Shown: positions 1-5,103, counted from the stretch's first letter. The stretch: DNA of 8,754 bases from an uncultured Thermoanaerobacteraceae bacterium (GCA_937914965.1 CALGIY010000349.1:1-8754), one strand, 5' to 3'. The notes: a model not told the origin generated them from the sequence alone. Made by a program: numbers and translations.

Positions 1-46
1 CATCTAAAAAATGCACGGTCTGTGCGAAAATTGAGGAGGAGAATTA

Positions 47-721
47 ATGAAGAAAAAGATTTCGATTCTGCTGGCTGTTGCTCTCTGTGTAGTGCTGATG
101 TGCTGTGGCTGCGCCAACGATAAAGCGAATGGAGAAAAAGAACCTGTGGAAAACAATAAAGAGGCCACTGCAGATAAAACCGGTATGAGCCGCATCAACA
201 TTTTTGAAACCGGTGTCTTGGAACTTACTACCCAAGATGTTGACAACAAAGGTACTACTGTTGCTGCCTATGCGGTTAAAGATTATGTAGACAAGGCTTT
301 TGCCAACGCTCCCGCTGACCCAGTTGTTTTGGTAGCCTCTGACGGCTACAGCGCTTCCACAAAGGCTGACGAGTTTATGAAGCATTTTATTACCATGGAA
401 GGTGAAAGTGCTCCCTTGTTTGTAGGCCCCGAGCTTTCTGGCGAACTAAAAGTCAAATATTTGCAGTATATTAAAACTGCCAACGAATCTATCTGCTTTG
501 TAGCAGACAGCTTAAAAGTAAGTGACATTTTCTCTACTCTCGGCATGGTAGAAGCTGATAACTACAAATTTGTTGCCAGTGACGGATTCTCTGTCGAGGT
601 AGCTGCTGCAGATATCGCTGAGTGTACTCTTAATAAAAAAGACAAATCTGTAAACGCTGCTATTCCCGCTCTCACCGGCGGCGATCTGCGAGAGGTCCTT
701 TATATCGAAGCAATTAAATAA
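47..721 (+). CDS. Putative secreted lipoprotein with duplicated VASDG[YF]S motif
   Basis: A 224-aa protein of unknown function, probably anchored to the outer face of the cytoplasmic membrane. The N-terminus has a Lys-rich start (MKKK), a hydrophobic stretch at residues 5-19 and a lipobox-like CCGC whose last Cys (Cys22) would be lipidated. A polar, Lys/Glu/Asn-rich linker (residues 23-48) follows. The mature part contains the same short motif twice, VASDGYS at 96-102 and VASDGFS at 176-182, exactly 80 residues apart, which suggests an internal duplication. Such 'ASDG[YF]S' strands also occur in oxidoreductase molybdopterin-binding (sulfite-oxidase-like) domains, but no cofactor Cys or other diagnostic motif is visible, so this is only a weak fold hint. 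Start: ATG at 47 with GAGGAGGAG at 33-41 and a 5-nt gap. The promoter lies outside the window. A strong terminator follows 24 bp after the stop, so the gene ends its transcription unit. I do not recognise a named family. Confidence 0.85.
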   Translation: MKKKISILLAVALCVVLMCCGCANDKANGEKEPVENNKEATADKTGMSRINIFETGVLELTTQDVDNKGTTVAAYAVKDYVDKAFANAPADPVVLVASDGYSASTKADEFMKHFITMEGESAPLFVGPELSGELKVKYLQYIKTANESICFVADSLKVSDIFSTLGMVEADNYKFVASDGFSVEVAAADIAECTLNKKDKSVNAAIPALTGGDLREVLYIEAIK

Positions 722-745
722 AATCGAAGGGCAAAACAACATTTT

Positions 746-785
746 AAGCGCTATAACCAGTCAAGAGCTGGTTATAGCGCTTTTA
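746..785 (+). terminator. Rho-independent terminator of the first lipoprotein gene
   Basis: A perfect 15-bp stem (746-760 pairing with 768-782) with a 7-nt loop (TCAAGAG) ends in a short T-run (781-784). It lies 24 bp after the stop codon of the + strand lipoprotein. The - strand side lacks a T-run, so termination is expected mainly for + transcripts. Confidence 0.88.
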
Positions 786-897
786 TAGTCCTGATCTACT
801 GACTGCTTTTGGGCAGCTCTTAACTTGGCTGCTTATTTGCGCATATTGCTTGTTTTTGCTGGATATTTTCCCGACTACGAACTAGCCCCGCGACCCT

Positions 898-1716
898 TTA
901 TTCTTGTTTTTGTTTTCTATATCTATAGACCCCATAAACAATACCTGCCAGCAAAATAAACGGCCACACCAACAAAATTCCTTTGGCAAACAGGGTGAGG
1001 GTGTTAACAAACAGCTTCCATCCATCTTCAAAGCTTATTTTTGCTGTATTGGATATGTCCAGCTTCTGGTACAGTTCAATGTTTAACAGGCTGTAATCGG
1101 TTGTGTTATCCAAATACTTAATTTGTCCACTAATGTTTTCAATTGAAGTTCTGATGCGGGTAAGCTCATTTTCTATTTTCAGCATTTCTTCAATGTTGGA
1201 GGCTTTGCTGTACATATCAACTAATCTTTTTTCCTGAGCTTCGAGTGTTGCCAATCTTGCTTTGAGGTCTATATATTCTGTTGTTACATCTCTTGTTGTT
1301 ATTTGTGAATGATCTACACGCCCGATGTCTTTGATCTCGGAATAAAGTATCTCGAAGTTTTCTTCAGGAAACTTGACTGCCATAAAAACAACTTTTTTAT
1401 TCTTTTGTACATTGAGGCTGGAATCCTTAATATAACCCTTATACTTTTCTGTTAAACCTGCAATTTCATCTTCTGCTTGGGCAATGTCTTCAATCTCAAT
1501 GGTTAAACTGCCATTTTTAATGATTTTTTGTTCAATACTGCTGTTCTGAGGCTGCTCTGTGTCTCCTCTTTCAGCAGTCTCTGATCCTAAATTATCCTGA
1601 GCACTCCTCGCATAATCAGATTGAGGCATACTGTTATCCACGCTTTTATTAGCACAACCAATGTTAAAACATAAAACCGATACTACTAATAATAATAGAA
1701 TCCCCACTATGGTCAA
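898..1716 (-). CDS. DUF4349-type membrane-anchored lipoprotein
   Basis: About 272 aa counted from the TTG at 1714-1716. A hydrophobic segment (residues 1-16) leads to FNIGC, a lipobox with Cys21. A polar linker runs to about residue 62, then a DUF4349-like domain (about 63-218) beginning KIIKNGSLTIEIED. This includes a helical, probably coiled-coil part (about 150-205, LKARLATLEAQEKRLVDMY) and a YSLLNIEL strand. A transmembrane helix (about 240-262) and a basic tail (YRYRKQK) follow. This order is typical of DUF4349 proteins, whose biochemical role is unknown. The TTG has no Shine-Dalgarno sequence. A strong GGGAGGGG (1738-1745) sits 6 nt before an in-frame ATC at 1729-1731; starting there gives MKKKH before the hydrophobic core, a normal lipoprotein signal peptide. 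The true CDS may therefore be 898-1731. No stop codon lies between. The gene appears to be transcribed alone. Confidence 0.88.
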   Translation of the reverse strand: MTIVGILLLLVVSVLCFNIGCANKSVDNSMPQSDYARSAQDNLGSETAERGDTEQPQNSSIEQKIIKNGSLTIEIEDIAQAEDEIAGLTEKYKGYIKDSSLNVQKNKKVVFMAVKFPEENFEILYSEIKDIGRVDHSQITTRDVTTEYIDLKARLATLEAQEKRLVDMYSKASNIEEMLKIENELTRIRTSIENISGQIKYLDNTTDYSLLNIELYQKLDISNTAKISFEDGWKLFVNTLTLFAKGILLVWPFILLAGIVYGVYRYRKQKQE

Positions 1717-1728
1717 ATGTTTCTTTTT

Positions 1729-1745
1729 GATTAATATCCCCTCCC
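1729..1745 (-). promoter_or_regulatory. Strong RBS placed for a non-canonical ATC start
   Basis: Read on the - strand, GGGAGGGG (1738-1745) is followed by a 6-nt spacer and then ATC AAA AAG AAA CAT in frame with the DUF4349 gene. The first conventional start codon, TTG at 1714-1716, is 21 nt from this site, too far for normal initiation. Either ATC is used, or an ancestral ATG mutated here. Confidence 0.5.
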
Positions 1746-1761
1746 TTGGTTTGATAAGTTA

Positions 1762-1791
1762 ATAATATTACTAATAACACCATATTTACAA
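1762..1791 (-). promoter_or_regulatory. Candidate promoter of the DUF4349 gene
   Basis: On the - strand, TTGTAA (1786-1791) and TATTAT (1762-1767) are separated by 18 bp, ahead of the GGGAGGGG ribosome binding site. The region is very AT-rich, so chance matches are likely; this is a weak call. Confidence 0.35.
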
Positions 1792-1832
1792 GTTAAATAA
1801 TAACAACAAACAACCAAACATGGATGAAAACG

Positions 1833-1870
1833 GGGGTTTGACTGGCTCACTTTCAAAGCTGTCAAACCCC
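1833..1870 (-). terminator. Hairpin, copy 1 of a 37-bp repeated terminator-like element
   Basis: GGGGTTTGAC (1833-1842) pairs perfectly with GTCAAACCCC (1861-1870) around an 18-nt loop. Read on the - strand the stem is followed by CGTTTTC, a weak T-run. It lies downstream of the - strand gene ending at 1950 and is 33/37 identical to a second copy at 2698-2734, which is also downstream of a - strand gene. It may serve as a terminator or be a small dispersed repeat. Confidence 0.6.
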
Positions 1871-1891
1871 TTGCTGTTGTTCAATTTAGCA

Positions 1892-1917
1892 GAGAGAAAC
1901 GAGCCGAAACCGGCTCG
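1892..1917 (-). terminator. Terminator of the DUF2178-like gene
   Basis: Read on the - strand, CGAGCCG, loop GTTT, CGGCTCG (stem 1900-1906 with 1911-1917) is followed by TTTCTCTCT. The 7-bp GC-rich stem lies 33 bp beyond the stop of the gene at 1950-2375 and fits an intrinsic terminator, with a T-run interrupted by C. Confidence 0.65.
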
Positions 1918-1949
1918 CTGTTCTGCAGATTGTGCTTATAAGCTGAAAA

Positions 1950-2375
1950 TTACATTCTTTTTGCATAGTAATTAGAGAAAAATAATACTAAAATAAGTTC
2001 GATGATAATCAAAGCGCACGCCATTATAATAATAGGTTTATCTGCTCCCATAAATCCAAGAGTTAAAATAAATACAAGCAGCAGATAATTCATAATTTTA
2101 GCGACCGAATAACCTGTTTTTTCCCGTATTCTGATACTGCGTTCGTCATTAACTTCTACAGCTTTGATTCTTTTAATTTCTTCGTCTTCTGCAGCGGAAA
2201 CTATGAAAGACTGAATAAACCAACCAATTCCTAAAACCAACAGAGCAGCTCCCAACCCGATGCATAAACCTGACACCATTTTTACTTCATCTGCTGTTAA
2301 AACAAAAGCGCCCACCAATAAAAGAATAATCCCTAGTGCTGCCTGTAACGCGAACATTCCTCGTTTATGTTTCAT
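1950..2375 (-). CDS. Four-TM membrane protein, DUF2178-like
   Basis: A 141-aa integral membrane protein. Predicted helices lie at about residues 8-26, 32-55, 94-111 and 114-134. A charged cytoplasmic loop in the middle carries EVNDERSIRIREKTGY (74-89). The NDER core next to a Lys/Arg-rich stretch, between two pairs of helices, is the hallmark I associate with DUF2178-type membrane proteins. These are often encoded near small XRE regulators, as here, and their function is unknown. The start is the ATG at 2373-2375, supported by GAGGAGGAA (2381-2389) with a 5-7 nt spacer. It appears to be the only gene of its transcript, with a candidate promoter at 2613-2641 and hence an unusually long leader of about 230 nt. 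The promoter resembles that of the neighbouring XRE operon, which suggests joint control. Confidence 0.82.
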   Translation of the reverse strand: MKHKRGMFALQAALGIILLLVGAFVLTADEVKMVSGLCIGLGAALLVLGIGWFIQSFIVSAAEDEEIKRIKAVEVNDERSIRIREKTGYSVAKIMNYLLLVFILTLGFMGADKPIIIMACALIIIELILVLFFSNYYAKRM

Positions 2376-2606
2376 TTTGATTCCTCCTCAGCAATAAATA
2401 TTTCTTCGGCTGCCCATTTTCTAAAGAACCTAAAGTAAACAAATCGTCCCACTGCCACTTAATTTTTTATCATGTTCCCCTCGGGGAACTACCGGAGAGG
2501 GCCGGCACTGGTGGACAGCAGAACCGGCCCCCTGCCCATCCCACACACACTGCCACCCGTTAACCCTCCAGCCATATTGTTTCCTGTTTCATGGAAAGCA
2601 TGCTTT
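2376..2606 (-). other. Long GC-rich leader with hairpins and two tiny ORFs
   Basis: Transcript from the promoter at 2613-2641 would carry about 230 nt before the DUF2178-like start. Part of it (2474-2580) is clearly more GC-rich than its surroundings. It holds a 7-bp hairpin GTTCCCC/GGGGAAC (2474-2480 with 2483-2489) and a 7-bp GGGCCGG/CCGGCCC hairpin with an 18-nt loop (2499-2505 with 2524-2530). On the - strand there is a 10-codon ORF, MKQETIWLEG (2560-2592), and a 28-codon Gly-rich ORF (2489-2575) preceded by AGGA. I recognise no riboswitch class. It could be a structured leader, a leader-peptide arrangement or a fragment of a foreign element. Confidence 0.4.
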
Positions 2607-2654
2607 ACATATAATATAAACCTTGAACCCTTCAATGTCAAGCACGCTTTCCAT
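2591..2654. repeat. 15-bp imperfect inverted repeat around the second promoter
   Basis: ATGGAAAGCATGCTT (2591-2605) and AAGCACGCTTTCCAT (2640-2654) are reverse complements with one mismatch. They bracket 34 bp containing the -10 and spacer of the - strand promoter. One arm begins at the expected transcription start and the other overlaps the -35 by 2 bp. This position fits an operator pair, or a relic of a small inverted-repeat element. Confidence 0.6.
2613..2641 (-). promoter_or_regulatory. Sigma-A promoter for the DUF2178-like gene
   Basis: On the - strand, a consensus TTGACA (2636-2641) and TATATT (2613-2618) are 17 bp apart. The + strand sequence around it shares CTTTACAT (2603-2610) and AATGTCAAG (2634-2642) with the XRE operon promoter at 3201-3228, at nearly the same spacing (23 versus 24 bp between the shared elements). 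Confidence 0.65.
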
Positions 2655-2691
2655 AATAACATATAAAAAGCACGCCGACCCCCATCGAAAC

Positions 2692-2735
2692 AAAAAAGGG
2701 TTTTACTGGCTCTCTTTCATAACTGTCAAACCCCC
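2692..2735 (-). terminator. Terminator of the XRE operon, repeat copy 2
   Basis: Read on the - strand, GGGTTT (within 2728-2735) pairs with AAACCC (2698-2703), plus 2 bp after one mismatch, and is followed by six T (2692-2697). It lies about 20 bp past the stop of the XRE gene. The core 2698-2734 matches 1834-1870 at 33 of 37 positions, so two separate genes share this end sequence. Confidence 0.7.
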
Positions 2736-2752
2736 GGTAAAATTCCAAAATA

Positions 2753-2944
2753 CTATTCAAGTATAAATAATTCTTCAACTGTAGTTTCCAAAAGTCTTGC
2801 CAATTTCATTGCAAGTTCCAAAGACGGGTTATATTTATTATTTTCAATTGCGTTTATAGTTTGTCTTGTGACATTCAATTGGATTGCTAAATCTTCCTGT
2901 CTAAAGCCAAACTTTTTTCGTGTTTCTAAAATTTTATTTTTCAT
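2753..2944 (-). CDS. Small XRE/Cro-family transcriptional regulator
   Basis: A 63-aa DNA-binding protein made almost entirely of one HTH_3/XRE domain. The helix-turn-helix is at about residues 14-35 (QEDLAIQLNVTRQTINAIEN), followed by the conserved NKYNPSLELAMKLARLL and the closing VEELF. Its length and pattern match the compact YozG-like regulators found beside small membrane proteins in Bacillota. It is the second gene of an operon: its ATG (2942-2944) comes 1 bp after the stop of the two-TM gene. Its own ribosome binding site is weak (GGAAA inside the upstream gene), so translational coupling is likely. The operon promoter carries two symmetric sites with TTTACATT/AATGTAAA half-sites, which makes autorepression the natural inference. 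The target genes may include the DUF2178-like gene downstream, whose promoter has similar half-sites. Confidence 0.93.
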   Translation of the reverse strand: MKNKILETRKKFGFRQEDLAIQLNVTRQTINAIENNKYNPSLELAMKLARLLETTVEELFILE

Positions 2945-2945
2945 T

Positions 2946-3155
2946 TTAATTCGTTTTCCATTTCAGAATTTCTTGTGCAGCAAAAAAAACTAAATTCTGA
3001 GAAATCAGCAGTATAAAAGGTAATCCAAATGTACGTGTTTGAACAAAATCATAAACAACCCATACAAATAAAAAGATAACAGCATACAGCCATGCTGCTT
3101 TAATTGCTTTTAATGAAATACTTAGTTCCATTTCGTCCATTTTTCTCATCATCAT
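2946..3155 (-). CDS. Small two-TM membrane protein in an operon with XRE regulator
   Basis: Up to 69 aa with two predicted helices, about residues 19-37 (AAWLYAVIFLFVWVVYDFV) and 43-61 (FGLPFILLISQNLVFFAAQ), joined by a short loop. Function unknown. Short membrane proteins of this kind are frequently co-encoded with compact XRE regulators; whether the two proteins contact each other is not known from sequence. Start choice: the protein opens MMMRKM, with three ATGs in tandem after GGAGG (3158-3162). The third ATG (3147-3149) is 8 nt from the Shine-Dalgarno sequence and is the most probable start, giving 67 aa; the first is only 1 nt away. It is the first gene of the operon, with a promoter at 3201-3228, and is separated by 1 bp from the regulator gene. 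Confidence 0.8.
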   Translation of the reverse strand: MMMRKMDEMELSISLKAIKAAWLYAVIFLFVWVVYDFVQTRTFGLPFILLISQNLVFFAAQEILKWKTN

Positions 3156-3173
3156 ACCTCCAAAATATTTAAC

Positions 3174-3199
3174 AAAATGTAAAACACTCTTTACATTTT
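3174..3199. promoter_or_regulatory. Palindromic operator at the XRE operon start site
   Basis: AAAATGTAAA (3174-3183), a 6-bp spacer and TTTACATTTT (3190-3199) form a perfect 10-bp-arm inverted repeat. It begins 1 bp after the -10 hexamer and covers the expected transcription start. A repressor bound here would block the promoter; the product of the co-transcribed XRE gene is the obvious candidate. Confidence 0.72.
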
Positions 3200-3200
3200 C

Positions 3201-3228
3201 ATTATACCGCTGAAGCTGCCAATGTCAA
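3201..3228 (-). promoter_or_regulatory. Consensus sigma-A promoter of the two-TM/XRE operon
   Basis: On the - strand, perfect TTGACA (3223-3228) and perfect TATAAT (3201-3206) are separated by 16 bp. The expected start is near 3194, giving a leader of about 40 nt before GGAGG. Such a strong promoter with overlapping operators fits a repressed, inducible operon. Confidence 0.85.
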
Positions 3229-3242
3229 GAACCTTTTACATT
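3221..3242. promoter_or_regulatory. Second, weaker operator over the -35 region
   Basis: AATGT (3221-3225) and ACATT (3238-3242) are inverted. Extended to 9 bp, the arms AATGTCAAG and TTTTACATT match the same half-site at 7 of 9 positions. The centre is 45 bp from the first operator. It overlaps the -35 box, so it could be a cooperative second repressor site. Confidence 0.5.
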
Positions 3243-3253
3243 AGGATTTAATT

Positions 3254-3279
3254 ATGGTACCTGGTTTGCTTTATTGCTT
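3254..3279. repeat. Left arm of 26-bp perfect inverted repeat around tRNA-Ser
   Basis: This 26-bp stretch, beginning ATGGTACCTGG and ending TTATTGCTT, is the exact reverse complement of 3688-3713. Together the arms bracket 408 bp that contain the whole tRNA-Ser gene with its promoter and terminator. The arm can be read as the start of a 17-codon + strand ORF (3254-3307). Sequence just beyond the arm keeps only weak similarity to the other copy, which suggests an old, decayed duplicate. Confidence 0.9.
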
Positions 3280-3310
3280 TAGTGGTTACCTCCGCCTACA
3301 GTTATGAGAT

Positions 3311-3355
3311 AAAAAAATCCCTTCTCATGTCCTTCTTCAGGCATGGAAAGGGATT
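3311..3355 (-). terminator. Rho-independent terminator of tRNA-Ser
   Basis: Read on the - strand, AATCCCTT (3348-3355) pairs with AAGGGATT (3316-3323), and an inner CATG/CATG pairing extends the stem. It is followed by seven T (3311-3317). It lies about 10 bp beyond the tRNA 3' end. Confidence 0.9.
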
Positions 3356-3361
3356 AGTGAT

Positions 3362-3459
<98 letters not shown>

Positions 3460-3515
3460 GTGTATTAGTTTAACTTCCCGGAACACCGGGTCAGATTATT
3501 AAAACACCATTTAAA

Positions 3516-3544
3516 ATTATATAAGCTTCTGGTTTAACTGTCAA
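3516..3544 (-). promoter_or_regulatory. Perfect-consensus promoter of tRNA-Ser
   Basis: On the - strand, TTGACA (3539-3544) and TATAAT (3516-3521) are exactly 17 bp apart. The start would be near 3509, giving a leader of about 50 nt with a small CCCGG/CCGGG hairpin (3477-3490). The promoter region overlaps the last codons and stop of the 59-codon ORF. Confidence 0.92.
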
Positions 3545-3713
3545 AGTCATTTCCAAACTGGCGTTGTGCGTAATTTTGGAAGCGACCCGCTGGTACAGTA
3601 CCGTCCGCATTGAACAGGAACGAACGGGTGCCTGAGATATCCCATATCTGCATTTGTCTCCAGACCGCCAAGCGCAGTAACGCAGTGAAGCAATAAAGCA
3701 AACCAGGTACCAT
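3534..3713 (-). CDS. 59-codon ORF of unknown function downstream of EamA gene
   Basis: An open frame from ATG (3711-3713) to TAA (3534-3536). It starts MVPGLLYCFTALLRLAVWRQ; the C-terminal half reads ISGTRSFLFNADGTVPAGRF and ends GNDFDS. The composition looks like real protein rather than random frame, but I do not recognise a family. It begins 1 bp after the EamA stop, with no good Shine-Dalgarno sequence, so expression would depend on translational coupling. Its first 26 bp are the right arm of the inverted repeat, and the same N-terminal codons recur in the left arm on the other strand. This points to a repeated element, or the remnant of a larger gene, more than to a housekeeping gene. 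Its 3' end overlaps the -35 of the tRNA promoter. Confidence 0.4.
   Translation of the reverse strand: MVPGLLYCFTALLRLAVWRQMQIWDISGTRSFLFNADGTVPAGRFQNYAQRQFGNDFDS
3688..3713. repeat. Right arm of 26-bp perfect inverted repeat around tRNA-Ser
   Basis: Exact reverse complement of 3254-3279. It starts 2 bp before the EamA stop codon in + coordinates and carries the start codon of the 59-codon ORF on the - strand. The enclosed segment could in principle invert by recombination without separating the tRNA from its promoter. Confidence 0.9.
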
Positions 3714-3714
3714 T

Positions 3715-4611
3715 TTAGGAGGAGACTTTGATTTCTGAGTATTCTGGTTTTCCGCTGCTCATCGTAATCAGCAAGACCGAGATGATGACCAGGATGATTC
3801 CGCTGATCATTTGCCAGGAAAGGGGCTCGCCAAGAACCAGGAAACCGGCAATAATACTCACATTCGGCTCCAAAGTGCTCAAGATCGAGGCGCTGGTCGG
3901 ACCGATCATCTTAATACCCTTCGCAAAGAGAATCAAGGCTGCCGCGGTGCAGAATATGGAGATGAGAACCATATACAGAACCCCTGCAGTGGTTATCTTC
4001 CATGCCCAATCCCCCCGCAGCACCTCCAGGAAAAAGGAACCGATACCGGAGAACAGGCAGACATAAAAGATCAATACTATACTATTCAGCTTCTCCAACT
4101 CTCGTTTAGCAATCCCCAGAACATAGAGCGCAAAAAGAACTGCGGAAAGAATGGCAATCAAAAATCCCCCGATATTAACCATACTGGTTCCGGACATGCT
4201 CAATAAAAAGATCCCCCCTACCGAGAGGAACAAAGCAGTCTTTTTAGCGGAGGTTAACCGTTCCTTATAAATGAGCACTGAGATAACAGTGACAAAAATG
4301 GGATAGGCAAAGTGAATAGCGGTGGTGAGCCCGGCCCCCAGGATCTGGTAGGCGATAAATAAGGTAAGGGAGGTCCCCATATAGCCCACAACAGCAACAA
4401 ATGCGATCGTAAAAAACTGCTTCTTACTCAATCTCAGGTCTACATGATGATACAGCAGATAAATTAAAAGAAAAGCGGAAGCGAAGATAAATCTCACAAA
4501 GAGAACATTATAAGGGTTCAGGCCTGTGCTGTAGGCCATCCTTACAAAAATAGGCAGAATGCCAAAGGCAAGCGATGATAGTACTGTGTATATTACACCC
4601 CGATAGTTCAT
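3715..4611 (-). CDS. EamA/DMT-superfamily permease
   Basis: A 298-aa inner-membrane transporter of the drug/metabolite transporter superfamily with about ten helices in two tandem EamA repeats. The first repeat (about 5-139) ends with TTAIHFAYPIFVTVISVLIY and KERLTSAKKTALFLSVGGI. The second (about 146-284) has the corresponding TSASILSTLEPNVSIIAGFL and GEPLSWQMISGIILVI. The paired glutamates (KERL and GEPL) are typical of the family. The length is normal. The substrate cannot be told from sequence; family members export amino acids, metabolites or drugs. The start is the ATG at 4609-4611, with GGAG (4621-4624) 9 nt upstream; an overlapping ATG in another frame gives no transporter. It lies 15 bp after tadA in an apparent operon and is followed 1 bp later by the 59-codon ORF. 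Confidence 0.93.
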   Translation of the reverse strand: MNYRGVIYTVLSSLAFGILPIFVRMAYSTGLNPYNVLFVRFIFASAFLLIYLLYHHVDLRLSKKQFFTIAFVAVVGYMGTSLTLFIAYQILGAGLTTAIHFAYPIFVTVISVLIYKERLTSAKKTALFLSVGGIFLLSMSGTSMVNIGGFLIAILSAVLFALYVLGIAKRELEKLNSIVLIFYVCLFSGIGSFFLEVLRGDWAWKITTAGVLYMVLISIFCTAAALILFAKGIKMIGPTSASILSTLEPNVSIIAGFLVLGEPLSWQMISGIILVIISVLLITMSSGKPEYSEIKVSS

Positions 4612-4626
4612 GTATCATATCTCCAT

Positions 4627-5103
4627 CTATTCCCCAGAGCGCAGTCTGCGGAAAAACTCCTGCACAATATGGGCGCATTTTTCTCCCAGAACACCACCTG
4701 TTACCTCTACCCGATGGTTGAAGCATGTCTCTCCAAGTAGATCCACACAAGACCCGGCAGCACCGGCCTTGGGGTCGGGAGCACCGTAAACGATCCGGCC
4801 TACTCTTCCCTGGATCGCAGCTCCAGCGCACATGGGACAGGGCTCCATGGTAACATAAAGGGTACACTCATTCAAACGCCAACTTCCAAGCCTTAAAGCA
4901 GCCTCCCGCAGGGCCAAGATCTCCGCATGGGCTGTGGGATCAAAAAGCCTTTCCCGGAGGTTGTGACCACGGCCGATTACCTCTTCCCCCTGCACCACAA
5001 CAGCACCCACCGGCACCTCTAACTTGTGAGCAGCTTTATAGGCTTCTTTGATGGCCTCTCTCATAAATCTTTCGTCACGTTCTGTGCTTTCATTCTCCAA
5101 CAT
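4627..5103 (-). CDS. tadA: tRNA-specific adenosine deaminase TadA
   Basis: A 158-aa cytosolic zinc enzyme that deaminates adenosine 34 to inosine in tRNA-Arg(ACG), so that one tRNA reads CGU, CGC and CGA. Visible in the sequence: PVGAVVV (31-37), the HAE motif (His59 as zinc ligand, Glu61 as proton shuttle) in DPTAHAEILALREAA, and the second zinc motif TMEPCPMCAGA with Cys89 and Cys92. Downstream, RIVYGAPDPKAGAAGS (103-118) is the usual TadA form, as opposed to cytosine or dCMP deaminases. Length is normal. The start at 5101-5103 is supported by GAGG (5111-5114) with 7 nt spacing; Met14 is an internal alternative but lacks a site. It is the first gene of an operon with the EamA permease; the promoter is at 5141-5169. 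Confidence 0.96.
   Translation of the reverse strand: MLENESTERDERFMREAIKEAYKAAHKLEVPVGAVVVQGEEVIGRGHNLRERLFDPTAHAEILALREAALRLGSWRLNECTLYVTMEPCPMCAGAAIQGRVGRIVYGAPDPKAGAAGSCVDLLGETCFNHRVEVTGGVLGEKCAHIVQEFFRRLRSGE

Noticed and set aside
813..832. GCAGC/GCTGC hairpin between the two lipoprotein genes, as a terminator for the DUF4349 gene
   Set aside because: The stem is 5 bp with a 10-nt loop and has no T-run on the - strand.
2492..2500. CGGAGAGGG matching the tRNA-Ser 3' end, as a possible attachment-site copy
   Set aside because: Only 9 bases match and the flanks differ; no integrase is seen, so chance is the better explanation.
2472..2666. 64-codon + strand ORF over the GC-rich leader block
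   Set aside because: No ribosome binding site, low-complexity Pro-rich start, and it runs antisense through the promoter of the - strand gene.
3534..3690. Possible SRP RNA or other structured RNA upstream of tRNA-Ser, as often found near tadA
   Set aside because: The conserved SRP RNA apical motif (GGAAGGAAGCAGC type) is absent, and an open reading frame with plausible protein composition spans the stretch.
4508..4867. 119-codon - strand ORF overlapping tadA and the EamA gene
   Set aside because: Out-of-frame shadow of two genes with clear family motifs; Cys/Arg/Trp-rich composition is typical of a wrong frame.
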